A stretch of DNA of 64,000 nucleotides from Candidatus Gastranaerophilales bacterium (GTDB lineage Bacteria > Cyanobacteriota > Vampirovibrionia > Gastranaerophilales > Gastranaerophilaceae), in the NCBI GenBank assembly GCA_017461425.1, contig JAFTXY010000011.1:186001-250000 (forward strand), read 5' to 3'. A model generated the notes under the pieces. That model made no database searches, had not been told where the DNA came from, and saw nothing but the letters and a program-made list of their open reading frames with translations. The position numbers were made by a program, and so were the translations under genes. This document shows positions 1 through 8,596 of this stretch, piece after piece; the stretch's first letter is position 1, and every line of letters begins with the position of its first letter.

Positions 1-1
1 A

Positions 2-1057
2 TCAAGAGATGATATAAAAGAAAAAAATGATTTCTTTAAAATTCTTCCTCTTGTAATTGCCCAAATTTCTATGTTAAGCGCGACATTAAAAAGCAATGAA
101 CAAATAAAATTAAGCTCTAAATTTCATCAAACTGTTAGAAATATAGCAAAAATAACAGAAACTCAGTATGAAATGGATTACATTTTGCCAATTATGGGTG
201 AAATGATTGATGGCTTTATACAAGAGCATTTAATTTATATATTTATTAAAAATAAAAATAAAAAAGAATATAAATTAATTTGGCCAAATAAATGTTCAGA
301 CAATAGAATTTACGAGTATTTAGAAGAAATAACTCCAAAATCTCAAACAATAATAAAGCAAGACGGGAAAATGGGCATTTTCCCACTGTCTGTTGATTCA
401 AAACCTTATGGTGCAATAGTTGCATATAATCATTTTGATAAAATTACTCAAAAAGAAATTGAATATTTAGAAGAAATTAAAAACCAAGCGCAAATTACAT
501 TATCTCGTGCAAAATCTTATATCGAGGTATTAGAATATGCAACTTTGGATGCTCTTACAGGATATAATAACAGACATCAATTTGAAAAAAGATTAAAAGA
601 AATGCAGGCCATTGCAAAAAGACAAAATCAACCATTATGTTGCATAATGTCTGATATTGATTTTTTCAAAAAAGTTAATGATACATATGGGCATGCTGTT
701 GGCGATTGTGTTTTGAAAAATGTAGCAAAAATAATAAAAAAAGAATTAAGAGAAGAAGATGTCGCTTCTCGTTATGGTGGTGAGGAATTTATATTTTTAT
801 TGCCACAAACTAATCTTGAAGAAGCAACAATTGTTGCACAAAGATTAAGAAAAGCAGTTGAAAATAAAAAAATAAATATAGAAGAATATAAAATAGATGG
901 AATAAAGGAAATTTCTGTTACGGTTTCAATCGGAGTGAGTGTTTTTGATAAGTCTGATAGAGATTCTCAAACTTTATATAAAAAAGCGGATTATGCTTTA
1001 TATGAAGCAAAAGAAACTGGCAGAAATAAAGTTGTTGTCTACCAAAACAAAAATTAA
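2..1057 (+). CDS. GAF-GGDEF diguanylate cyclase, 5' end outside window
   Basis: The protein likely makes the second messenger c-di-GMP from two GTP. The reading frame is open without a stop from base 2, so the gene begins before the window and the ATG at 71 is probably internal. The visible part has a GAF-like region (bases about 130-520), a short helical linker, then a GGDEF domain that opens with DALTGYNNRHQF and carries the active-site motif RYGGEEF near base 780. An RxxD inhibitory site (REED) lies five residues before GGEEF, so product feedback is expected. No membrane segment is visible in this part. The effector side in this window could be the PilZ protein at 13454-14098. I am confident of the GGDEF domain and less so of the GAF assignment. 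Confidence 0.9.
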   Translation, partial: SRDDIKEKNDFFKILPLVIAQISMLSATLKSNEQIKLSSKFHQTVRNIAKITETQYEMDYILPIMGEMIDGFIQEHLIYIFIKNKNKKEYKLIWPNKCSDNRIYEYLEEITPKSQTIIKQDGKMGIFPLSVDSKPYGAIVAYNHFDKITQKEIEYLEEIKNQAQITLSRAKSYIEVLEYATLDALTGYNNRHQFEKRLKEMQAIAKRQNQPLCCIMSDIDFFKKVNDTYGHAVGDCVLKNVAKIIKKELREEDVASRYGGEEFIFLLPQTNLEEATIVAQRLRKAVENKKINIEEYKIDGIKEISVTVSIGVSVFDKSDRDSQTLYKKADYALYEAKETGRNKVVVYQNKN

Positions 1058-1202
1058 TTCGCCAAAACACTTTGTTTAACAATATTTAAGGCGAAAAATG
1101 TTGTATGCTCTTTTAAACTTTTACCCAAAAACGAGAGTTTTTTTGAATAGTTTGTTATATTGAAAATAGCAATATTCAAGAAAGGGGTGGTGGTCAAGAA
1201 AG

Positions 1203-1883
1203 CTAATTTAACAAATCAGGGCGCCTTGTTTTTGTTCTTTTTAAACTTTCTTGTTTTCTATATTCTTCTATTTCTTTGTGATTGCCATTTAATAAAACAT
1301 CTGGAACTTTCATTCCTTCAAATTCTCTTGGCTTTGTATAATGAGGATATTCTAATAATCCATCTAAACCTTCAGAGAAGCTATCTGTGTGAGCAGAATT
1401 GTCTTTTCCAAGATAGTTTTCAAGATTTCTCGAAATGCTATCAATTAAAATTAATGCAGGCAATTCTCCGCCTGTTAAAACAAAATCGCCAATAGAGATT
1501 TCTCTTGGCTTTAAGCCTAGTCTTATTCTTTCGTCAAAACCCTCATAATGACCACAAAGCAGGATTATTTGCTCTTTTTTAGATAGTTCTTTTGCTAAAT
1601 TTTGGTTAAATTTTTCCCCTTGGGGAGTTAGCATAATAAATTCAAAATTTTCTTTTTTTTCAATGTTTCTATAGCAATCGAAAATTGGTTGGCATTGTAA
1701 TACCATTCCATCCCCGCCGCCATATGGGGTATCATCAACTCTTTTGTGTTTGTCTTTTGTAAATTCTCTTGGGTTATGAGTTTTTACTTCGATAATTTTA
1801 TTTTCAATTCCACGTTTTGTAATGGATTGAGTACAATAATTTTCAATAATTTCAGGGAATAGAGTTATAACATTGTAAATCAA
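1203..1883 (-). CDS. trmD: tRNA (guanine-37-N1)-methyltransferase TrmD
   Basis: TrmD uses S-adenosylmethionine to methylate G37 next to the anticodon and so prevents +1 frameshifting. The 226-residue length is normal. The knotted SPOUT core is seen in the segments LCGHYEGFDERI and IGDFVLTGGELPAL, which form the SAM site, and the N-terminus MIYNVITLFPE is typical. The start codon overlaps the last four bases of rimM, so the two are translationally coupled. In many bacteria rplS follows trmD. Here the downstream bases face the end of a GGDEF gene and no rplS is present. Confidence 0.97.
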   Translation of the reverse strand: MIYNVITLFPEIIENYCTQSITKRGIENKIIEVKTHNPREFTKDKHKRVDDTPYGGGDGMVLQCQPIFDCYRNIEKKENFEFIMLTPQGEKFNQNLAKELSKKEQIILLCGHYEGFDERIRLGLKPREISIGDFVLTGGELPALILIDSISRNLENYLGKDNSAHTDSFSEGLDGLLEYPHYTKPREFEGMKVPDVLLNGNHKEIEEYRKQESLKRTKTRRPDLLN

Positions 1884-2386
1884 GATAAAAGCCCCTCTAT
1901 TGGTTTTATTATGATTTTTTTATTTTCTATATCAACAACTGGGAAAAATTCGTTTACAAATGGAACAAGTGAAATTTGCCCGATAAGATTTTTAATGTTT
2001 AATAAATCTTGTGATGAATTATTTGAAATGTTAACAACTTCGCCGATTTTTTCATTGTTTTCATCGTAAATGATGCAACCAATTAAATCTTGAATTAGAT
2101 ACTCATCTTTTTCTAGTTTGTTTTTAGCTTCTTCTTTTGAAACAAAAATTCTTTGTCCTTTAAATTGGATTAAGTCGTTGATATCATCAATTCCCTCAAA
2201 TTTAACAATGGCAAAGTTTTTATGAAAACGAATATTTTTTATTTTTAATTCTTTTTTTGAAGCGTCGTCAAGCATAAAAACAACTTTTGCGGATTTAATT
2301 TGTTTTTCATTATCATATCCGACTTTTGCTTCGCCTTTTATGCCAAAGAAATTAACTATTTTGCCTATTGAAATATAATTTTCCAT
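1880..2386 (-). CDS. rimM: 16S rRNA processing protein RimM
   Basis: RimM assists 30S head assembly by binding S19 and 16S rRNA. The 168-residue protein has the N-terminal RimM beta-barrel (YISIGKIVNFFGIKGEAKV) and a C-terminal PRC-barrel (residues about 95-168, with LIGQISLVPFVNEFFPVVDI). The rimM-trmD pair with a four-base overlap is a conserved arrangement, which supports both calls. Twenty bases separate it from the preceding sigma-like gene, so the three are probably cotranscribed. Confidence 0.95.
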   Translation of the reverse strand: MENYISIGKIVNFFGIKGEAKVGYDNEKQIKSAKVVFMLDDASKKELKIKNIRFHKNFAIVKFEGIDDINDLIQFKGQRIFVSKEEAKNKLEKDEYLIQDLIGCIIYDENNEKIGEVVNISNNSSQDLLNIKNLIGQISLVPFVNEFFPVVDIENKKIIIKPIEGLLS

Positions 2387-2405
2387 AGCCGAATTATAGC
2401 ATAAA

Positions 2406-3071
2406 TTAAATATTTTCTCTTGTTAGTTTGATTAATTCAACAAATCTTTTAGATAGTTCAACTTGTGAAATTTTCATTTCACGTGCAATTTCGGTTTGGT
2501 TAAATCTTTTTATATATCTTAGAGAAAAAATTTCATAGTATCTTTTTTTAGGATATTGCATACTAATCATTTTTACAATTTGAATTAATTTATCAATGGT
2601 ATGTTCAGAAATTCTTTTTTGAGGACAAAATTCTAACGGATCGATTAGCATATCAGAAGAACTATATCTTTCGCTTCTTTGAATTTCTTCTTTTAAATTA
2701 ACAATATTTTTTTGATGTTTTTGTCTTTCAAATTCGTGTTCTAAATCTTCTTTTTCTTCAAGCGGAGTCTTTTTAACGCTAACAATTTCTTCTTGAAGTT
2801 TATAATTGTTTTCTATTTGTTTATAGAGTTTAGTTTCATCAAATTTTTGTTTTTCTTTAATGATTTGCTCCATACATGAATCACAAATCATTAGCAAATG
2901 TCTTCTAAGACGAGACATGTCTCTAATTGCATCCATTAATAGGTATGACTTTTTATAAATCGCATCACAAAAAATATCAATCAGTTCTTCATGTCCTCTG
3001 AATTTGGTACTTTCTCTGATGACGGATTCGATTAATGCTCTATGTTCTCTACTAATCTGTAATTTTTTCAT
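2406..3071 (-). CDS. Sigma-70 region-4-like helix-turn-helix protein
   Basis: I do not recognise a named family. The last 45 residues look like sigma-70 region 4: a helix ending in EIFSLRYIKRF, then NQTEIAREMKISQVELSKRF, a helix-turn-helix that would contact DNA. The middle (residues 75-140) is strongly charged and probably coiled coil. The N-terminal third contains a CDSC pair (residues 64-67). No region 2 is apparent, so it is unlikely to be a complete sigma factor. It is the first gene of the transcript that continues into rimM and trmD, and could regulate that unit. A TATAAT-like box precedes it on the minus strand around 3094-3099. Confidence 0.6.
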   Translation of the reverse strand: MKKLQISREHRALIESVIRESTKFRGHEELIDIFCDAIYKKSYLLMDAIRDMSRLRRHLLMICDSCMEQIIKEKQKFDETKLYKQIENNYKLQEEIVSVKKTPLEEKEDLEHEFERQKHQKNIVNLKEEIQRSERYSSSDMLIDPLEFCPQKRISEHTIDKLIQIVKMISMQYPKKRYYEIFSLRYIKRFNQTEIAREMKISQVELSKRFVELIKLTRENI

Positions 3072-3186
3072 ATTTTACTCTTAATAAAATACTATTATAA
3101 ATAACTACATTATGCCATGCGCTTAACAATTTTTGTAACAATTTATATAGAAAACTAAATCTTATTATTTATTTTGTTAATTATAT

Positions 3187-3215
3187 TTGGACTTAAGAGA
3201 TTTTAGATATATAAT
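3187..3215 (+). promoter_or_regulatory. Sigma-70 promoter of bamA
   Basis: TTGGAC at 3187-3192 is followed by exactly 17 bases and TATAAT at 3210-3215, close to the sigma-70 consensus. The predicted transcript start near 3222 leaves about 33 bases of leader before the bamA ATG at 3255. No strong Shine-Dalgarno is seen in that leader. Confidence 0.75.
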
Positions 3216-3254
3216 ATTCTTAGATAATTATCGTCTTAATTTAGCTTGAAATAG

Positions 3255-5465
3255 ATGAAAAATTTTTATATAAAATCTTTAGTTGTAATATTTGCATTTA
3301 CTTTGTTTTTAGGACAAAGAGGTTTTTGCGTTGAAGAATTTTCATCTCAAAGTCAAGCTCAAATGAATCAAGGGATAGATATTAAAGAACTAAAAAAAGT
3401 TAGTAAAGTTAAATCTATTTTTAAGAAAAAAGCTAAAAAAGACACCCCAAAAGATTTAAAATTAAAAGAAACTCAGCTTGATGATTCTGTTTTTTCTTCA
3501 TTTGAAGATGAAGAAAAGTCCTCTTTATCGCCATCTTTGGAGGATGTTGCTGAAAAAAATAAAAAAGAAGCGAAGAAAATTAAAAAGAAAAAACCAGCTT
3601 TTAGTTTCTTTAAAAGAAACAAAAAAGAAAAAGTTCAAGACGAAATTTTTCAAGAAGAAATATCTGAAGATTCGCCAATTACAAAAGATGAAGATGCGCA
3701 AACATATGTTAATGATACAAATATAGTTTACATTCAAGAAGTTGAAATTTTTGGAAATAATTTGCTTGATGTTAACTATATACGTGAACAAATCAAATCA
3801 AAAGAAGGCTATCAATATTTAAGAGGGGATGTTTCAAGCGATTTAAGAGCTTTATATAACACTGGTTATTTTACTCAAAACTTAAGAGCTCTGCCAATTA
3901 AAATTGACGATAATAATGTTAAATTAAGAATAATTGTCGAAGAAAATCCACCCGTAGTTGGTTTTGGAATTGTTGGCAACAATAGTATTTCAAATAGTGA
4001 AATTATTGGAATTTTAAACAGATATAAAGGAAAACCTCAAAATATTCTTGGAATAAATGATGCAATAACTGAAATTCAAGAATTATATTCTTCAAGAGGA
4101 TATATTCTTGCTAGAGTTGTAAAAGTTGCAGATGACCCAGATGGATATGTGAATTTATTAATAGACGAGGGTATTATTGGGGATATTATTGTTGAAGGGA
4201 ATAATAAGACAAAAGATTTTATTGTAAAAAGAAATATATTCTTGCAACCTGGTTGTGTTTATAACGAAAACACAATGCGCTCAGACATTCTTAGATTAAT
4301 GGGAACACAAGCGTTTAAAGATGTTCAAAGAGAATTAAAACAAGACGAAACAACAGGATTATATGATGTCCATATTGCATTAGAAGAACAAAGAACAGGA
4401 AAAGTTTCTTTGGGTGTTGGTATTGATTCTGCATCAGGTTTCTTTGGTTCTGTTGGCTTTAGTGAAAACAACTTTAGAGGTTTAGGTCAAAAATTAAACA
4501 TCAATTTATTAGCCGGTACCGGTATTTTAATGAACGATAGTTCTGTTGTTCAAAAAGCTAATTTGCAAGGTGAAATTAGCTTCTTAGAACCAATGTTTAA
4601 AAGCGAAAACCAATCTTTAGCACTTAGAGGTTTTGGCAGATATTATGGTAGTTATCAAGTACCTTTAGCTATTGAAAAAAGATTTGGAGCAGAAGCGACC
4701 ATTGCTCGTAGGTTTAAAACATATAAGAACTTATCTGGTTCAATTGGCTTTGGCGTAGAAAGTGTTAGCTTGTCTGATGGCGATGCGGCTGCTGTTAAAA
4801 GAAGATATGCTAAACATAATATAGCTTGGTCAAATCGTCAAAAAGAACTTGATGATGGTTTTTATGTAAAATTAACACCAGCCTTAACATATGACACAAG
4901 AGATAATTTTGTAAATGCCAGAAAAGGTGTTTTAGCAAGATTAGTATTTGAAGAAAATATTGCAATATCGGGTAACACATTTGGTAAATTGCATGGTATG
5001 TTGAGAAGATTTGCTCCTGTCGGTAAAAAATCTTCAATTGTCTTAACTGCAAAAGCCGGCGGAAAAATACACGGTGATATGCCTGATTTCGCTGGATTTT
5101 CGCTTGGTGGACCATATTCAATCAGAGGCTTCAATATATCTGAAGTTGGTGTAGGTGACGGATATATGATGGGAAGTGCAGAACTTAGAGTTCCAATTCC
5201 ATTTATCGATAGATTGACTTCAAATTCATTCTTAAATAATTTAAGACTTGCTGCTTTTGTTGATGCAGGTACATTATTTAATAAAACAATTGGTACTGAA
5301 ATATATGACAAACCTGGTTATGCAATTGCTGCCGGTGTCGGTTTAAGGATATTTATCCCAGGACTTGGACCAATTAACCTAGATTATGGTATTCCATTAA
5401 CTAATACTTATGGTATAGATAGAGGTTCAGGCTTCTTCACATTCGGTATGGGAGAAATGTATTAA
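3255..5465 (+). CDS. bamA: Outer-membrane assembly factor BamA/Omp85
   Basis: The protein inserts beta-barrel proteins into the outer membrane. A signal peptide covers about the first 26 residues (hydrophobic LVVIFAFTLFLG, then FCVEEF). Residues about 45-150 form a lysine/glutamate-rich, probably disordered linker that is unusual for the family. Three POTRA domains follow (about 155-380), the number typical of cyanobacterial Omp85. The barrel begins near 385 and has the conserved GGPYSIRGF loop-6 motif. The last residue is Tyr rather than the usual Phe. It has its own promoter and a strong terminator. At 736 residues it is shorter than E. coli BamA (five POTRAs), as expected. TamA is an alternative, but the three POTRAs and the context favour BamA. 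Confidence 0.92.
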   Translation: MKNFYIKSLVVIFAFTLFLGQRGFCVEEFSSQSQAQMNQGIDIKELKKVSKVKSIFKKKAKKDTPKDLKLKETQLDDSVFSSFEDEEKSSLSPSLEDVAEKNKKEAKKIKKKKPAFSFFKRNKKEKVQDEIFQEEISEDSPITKDEDAQTYVNDTNIVYIQEVEIFGNNLLDVNYIREQIKSKEGYQYLRGDVSSDLRALYNTGYFTQNLRALPIKIDDNNVKLRIIVEENPPVVGFGIVGNNSISNSEIIGILNRYKGKPQNILGINDAITEIQELYSSRGYILARVVKVADDPDGYVNLLIDEGIIGDIIVEGNNKTKDFIVKRNIFLQPGCVYNENTMRSDILRLMGTQAFKDVQRELKQDETTGLYDVHIALEEQRTGKVSLGVGIDSASGFFGSVGFSENNFRGLGQKLNINLLAGTGILMNDSSVVQKANLQGEISFLEPMFKSENQSLALRGFGRYYGSYQVPLAIEKRFGAEATIARRFKTYKNLSGSIGFGVESVSLSDGDAAAVKRRYAKHNIAWSNRQKELDDGFYVKLTPALTYDTRDNFVNARKGVLARLVFEENIAISGNTFGKLHGMLRRFAPVGKKSSIVLTAKAGGKIHGDMPDFAGFSLGGPYSIRGFNISEVGVGDGYMMGSAELRVPIPFIDRLTSNSFLNNLRLAAFVDAGTLFNKTIGTEIYDKPGYAIAAGVGLRIFIPGLGPINLDYGIPLTNTYGIDRGSGFFTFGMGEMY

Positions 5466-5470
5466 TAAAA

Positions 5471-5495
5471 AACCCAAGATGTATCTTGGGTTTTC
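5471..5495 (+). terminator. Intrinsic terminator after bamA
   Basis: AACCCAAGAT at 5471-5480 and ATCTTGGGTT at 5483-5492 form a perfect 10-bp inverted repeat with a very tight loop, followed by T residues. It lies directly after the bamA stop. Confidence 0.9.
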
Positions 5496-5519
5496 TTGAA
5501 TTGATTTTTGCATTTTGGA

Positions 5520-6263
5520 CTATATTTTCATATTGCCGTGCATTTGTGTAAAAGCCATATAGTTTTTCATATTCATTGGTTTATTGACTCCATTTATTTT
5601 TAAATGAGTCGGGTCAAAATATGGTCTATGTGGTTGTTCTCTTAAATCTGGATTATTTTTTTCCATTCTTTTTTGAATAAAATATGCGCTAACATCACGA
5701 ATAATTGGTGTTAAAACAGCACATCCTATAACAGCGCCTGCAAATGCTCCCAAAACACCTGCTGCTGCTTTTGTATTGTTTTTGTATAAAGCAATAGCAT
5801 CATCTGTTATATTTTTTACATCAATTATTCCGTCTTTAAATAAAGTAGATTTCATTGACGAAACAAGTTCTTTTGGTTTTTTAAATAAACCTGTTCCTAA
5901 AAAGCCAGTTTCAGCTTTAGTAATGGTTTTTTTTGCAAGTTCAGTTGCGTTTTTAGCAATGTCTGACGCTTCCATGCTTGAAACAAATGTATCAGCAGAA
6001 TTTTTTAAACTTTTAATCATTTTATCGGTCATAGCATAATATAAACCGATATTTGCAACACCTGTTGCAAGTCCTGCTGGAACAAGGAATTTTTTATCTT
6101 CTGCTGATGTGTTTTTATCAACAGCAGCAGCAAAAGTATTACTTGCAGCGGCTGCAATCATTCCTGCAGCATTTAAAACAAGAAGAGTCTTGCCTGCTTT
6201 TGATGGGTCTGGATTGCAAGCGTTTAAAATTTTTTCACCTATTTTTTGAAAGTTAAATGCCAT
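5520..6263 (-). CDS. Membrane protein of unknown function, second of a coupled pair
   Basis: No family is recognised. The 247 residues contain alanine/glycine-rich hydrophobic segments at about 26-48, 63-83 and 166-195 (AAGVLGAFAGAVIGCAVLTP), so it is probably an integral membrane protein without a cleaved signal. The N-terminus is MAFNFQKIGEKILNACNP, and the C-terminal 50 residues are polar and proline-rich. Its ATG shares one base with the stop of the preceding gene (TAATG at 6261-6265), and AAAGGAGG lies just upstream, so the two are coupled. Composition and layout resemble the membrane proteins at 18556-21815. Confidence 0.65.
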   Translation of the reverse strand: MAFNFQKIGEKILNACNPDPSKAGKTLLVLNAAGMIAAAASNTFAAAVDKNTSAEDKKFLVPAGLATGVANIGLYYAMTDKMIKSLKNSADTFVSSMEASDIAKNATELAKKTITKAETGFLGTGLFKKPKELVSSMKSTLFKDGIIDVKNITDDAIALYKNNTKAAAGVLGAFAGAVIGCAVLTPIIRDVSAYFIQKRMEKNNPDLREQPHRPYFDPTHLKINGVNKPMNMKNYMAFTQMHGNMKI

Positions 6264-6895
6264 TATTTAACCTCCTTTGCTTGGTTTTCTTGTTTATTGC
6301 CGCTAAACTTATCAACAACGCCTGTTACTTTTTTGTTAATCCAATTAATAAAAGGAGCATCAATTATAAAGTTTGTAACAAGCATTACCCCGATTGCAAT
6401 TGCACCACCAACGCTTTTACCCCAAGAAGACATTTTGTCTTGGAATTTGAATGCATCTTTTGCTTTGTCTAATTTATCCGGATTGATTAATTCAGAAACT
6501 TTAGTTGCAGCTTTTGAGCCTGCTTTAGCACCAATTTTTGCAATCATTGCAGTAGATGCACCAATGCATAAAGCTCTTATTATAACGCCAACAATTGTTC
6601 CGCCAGTAGATTGTGCAAAAGTTCTGATAGCTTGTGTTTTTGAACTTTCGTTTGTTCTTCCATCTGTTTCGCCTGAGATTTTTGTAATTGTTTTACCAAT
6701 TCCAACGTCCATTACAGGGCCGATAACTGCTTCAGAACCTGACATAACAATTTTTTGTGCAATAACAGAAGAACCTGCTAATGTAGCAATCGCTGCTGGA
6801 TGTTGTGCAATAAATTTTGTAGCTTTATTTGCTATATTTCCTCTGAAATTTTGTTTGTTATTTTGTTTTGTTTGTTGAATGTTGTTAATTTTCAT
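6263..6895 (-). CDS. Membrane protein of unknown function with N-terminal NFRG motif
   Basis: No family is recognised. This 210-residue protein opens with a glutamine/asparagine-rich stretch ending in QNFRG (residues 15-19). The GH13-like protein at 23772 has the same kind of start (LNFQG). Hydrophobic segments lie at about 33-50, 95-117 and 165-185 and are rich in Ala, Gly and Ile. The C-terminus is lysine-rich. It is cotranscribed with the next gene through a TAATG junction. It runs opposite to leuA, with 183 bases between the two start codons. Confidence 0.65.
   Translation of the reverse strand: MKINNIQQTKQNNKQNFRGNIANKATKFIAQHPAAIATLAGSSVIAQKIVMSGSEAVIGPVMDVGIGKTITKISGETDGRTNESSKTQAIRTFAQSTGGTIVGVIIRALCIGASTAMIAKIGAKAGSKAATKVSELINPDKLDKAKDAFKFQDKMSSWGKSVGGAIAIGVMLVTNFIIDAPFINWINKKVTGVVDKFSGNKQENQAKEVK
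6271..6278 (-). promoter_or_regulatory. Strong Shine-Dalgarno at the TAATG junction
   Basis: The minus strand reads AAAGGAGG about seven bases before the ATG at 6263. It contrasts with the many genes here that have no Shine-Dalgarno, and it fixes the start of the downstream membrane protein. Confidence 0.8.
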
Positions 6896-7000
6896 AAAAA
6901 CTCTTTTGCGTATAAAAATCCATTTTCTACAAATACTCTGAACATGTTTTTTTGTTAATTTTTATAGTTTAGTTTTACATTTTTTTACAAAAAAACTTTA

Positions 7001-7030
7001 TTGACCTAATGTCTTTTTATAGACTAAAAT
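7001..7030 (+). promoter_or_regulatory. Sigma-70 promoter of leuA
   Basis: TTGACC (7001-7006), 18 bases, then TAAAAT (7025-7030) closely match the sigma-70 consensus. The transcript should start near 7037, which supports a start codon at or after 7064. Confidence 0.7.
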
Positions 7031-7078
7031 TTATTATAACAAAAACACAAAAAAATAATTAGATTGGATATCAAGATT

Positions 7079-8596
7079 ATGCAAAGAAAACCATTTTTTT
7101 ATGACATCACATTAAGGGATGGAAATCAATCACTTAAAAAGCCTTGGAGCTTGGAAGAAAAACTTTTTATATTTGATAAAATAGTAGAGCTCGGCATTCC
7201 TGGTGTTGAAATTGGTTTTCCTGCGTCTTCTCAAATGGATTTTGAGGCATGCCAAACTTTGGCAAATCGTTCTAAAAATACTTTAGTTTCTGTTTTGGCA
7301 AGAGCTCATAAAGGTGACATCGATAGAGCAATTGAAGCTGTTAAAAATGCGTCTAAGCCTCGTTTACATACATTTATTACAATGTCGCCATTTCATATGG
7401 AATTTGTTTTAAATAAAAAACCTGATGAAGTGGCTAAAATTGCAATTGATGCTGTTGATTATGCTTATAAAAATCTTATTAAAGAAAACAATAATGCAGA
7501 TATTGAATTTTCAATAGAACATTTTGGGGATTGTTTTGAAAATCTTGATTTTGTTATTGATGTATTAAAAGAAATTGTTTCAAAAGGCGCTACAACTATT
7601 AATCTTCCAAATACTGTTGAAAGATATCGTCCGCAAAGATTTTTAGATATGTTGATTAAGGTAAAAGAAAATTTGCCTGAAAATACAATAATATCCGTTC
7701 ATAATCATAATGATTTAGGAATGGCAACAGCAACAACTGTTGAATCTTTCTTTAACGGTGCAACTCAATTAGAATGTTGTTTAAATGGCTTAGGAGAAAG
7801 AGCTGGAAACACCGATTTTAATCAAGTTGCTGTAGCTTTGAATAATTGTGGAGTTGAAACTGGGATTGATTTATCGAAAATCTATGAAACTTCTCTTGTA
7901 ATATCTCAAATGTCTTTAGTTAAAATATATGAAAAAGCTCCATTGATTGGACCAGAGGCTCTTGCACATCGCTCTGGAATACATCAAGATGGTGCTATTA
8001 AAACAAAAGATATGAATTTTGGTGCTTATAGGCCAATTCATCCAAGTTTGATTGGAAGATATGATGATGAAAAAATCGGTTTCACTTCTCAATCAGGTAA
8101 AACTGCTATATACGATATTATTAAAGCTCTTAAATATCCAATTACTATTCAAGAGTCAATATATTTAACTCCAATGGCAAAACTTTTAGCAGAAGAAAAA
8201 GGCGAATTAACAAATCAAGAAGTTTTGGATTTATATTTTGATAAAATTTGCAATATTAAAGGTGCGTTTGAGTTAATTTCATTCAAGCCTATTGAAAAAG
8301 GTGTGTTCGATTTATTCTTTAATTTTAAAGGAGAGAGAAAAGAAGTTATTGGACAAGGAAATGGACCTTTGGATGCTTGTTTGAATGCATTAAAATCATT
8401 AGGTTTTGAAATTAAATTATCTCATTATAAACAATATTCGCTAGATGGACTTGAAAAAGGTTCAAGCGCAAGCGCTATGAGCGAAATATTTGTTGTTGAT
8501 TCAAAAAATAATGAAATAATAGGTCGTGCTATAGATACATCAACTGCTTTAGCAAACGTAAAGGCAGTATTTAATATCTTAAATCAAATCTATTAA
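7079..8596 (+). CDS. leuA: 2-isopropylmalate synthase LeuA
   Basis: LeuA condenses acetyl-CoA with 2-oxoisovalerate, the first committed step of leucine synthesis. The HMGL-like TIM barrel opens with FYDITLRDGNQSL (metal and substrate residues). The metal-binding HNHNDLGMA and the GLGERAGNTD segment are intact. The C-terminal third (from about residue 380) is the LeuA regulatory dimer domain, ending in a G-S-S-A-S-A segment, so leucine feedback is likely. A TTG at 7064 would add five residues; I prefer ATG 7079 because the protein then starts five residues before FYDITLRDG. The close relatives citramalate synthase and homocitrate synthase cannot be fully excluded. No other leu genes are adjacent. 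Confidence 0.85.
   Translation: MQRKPFFYDITLRDGNQSLKKPWSLEEKLFIFDKIVELGIPGVEIGFPASSQMDFEACQTLANRSKNTLVSVLARAHKGDIDRAIEAVKNASKPRLHTFITMSPFHMEFVLNKKPDEVAKIAIDAVDYAYKNLIKENNNADIEFSIEHFGDCFENLDFVIDVLKEIVSKGATTINLPNTVERYRPQRFLDMLIKVKENLPENTIISVHNHNDLGMATATTVESFFNGATQLECCLNGLGERAGNTDFNQVAVALNNCGVETGIDLSKIYETSLVISQMSLVKIYEKAPLIGPEALAHRSGIHQDGAIKTKDMNFGAYRPIHPSLIGRYDDEKIGFTSQSGKTAIYDIIKALKYPITIQESIYLTPMAKLLAEEKGELTNQEVLDLYFDKICNIKGAFELISFKPIEKGVFDLFFNFKGERKEVIGQGNGPLDACLNALKSLGFEIKLSHYKQYSLDGLEKGSSASAMSEIFVVDSKNNEIIGRAIDTSTALANVKAVFNILNQIY

Noticed and set aside
1058-1095. TTCGCC...GGCGAA inverted repeat after the GGDEF gene
   Set aside because: Stem of only six pairs with a 26-base loop and no T tract; likely chance, not a terminator.
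1160-1495. 111-codon plus-strand frame over trmD
   Set aside because: Antisense to a conserved gene; hydrophobic composition comes from reversed codons.
4862-5311. 149-codon minus-strand frame inside bamA
   Set aside because: Antisense to a clear beta-barrel coding region; no ribosome-binding site or recognisable motif.
6246-6878. 210-codon open frame on the plus strand
   Set aside because: It is fully antisense to the membrane-protein gene at 6263-6895, which has a strong coupled junction; the plus frame is a shadow with Pro/Ala/Ile-rich nonsense composition.
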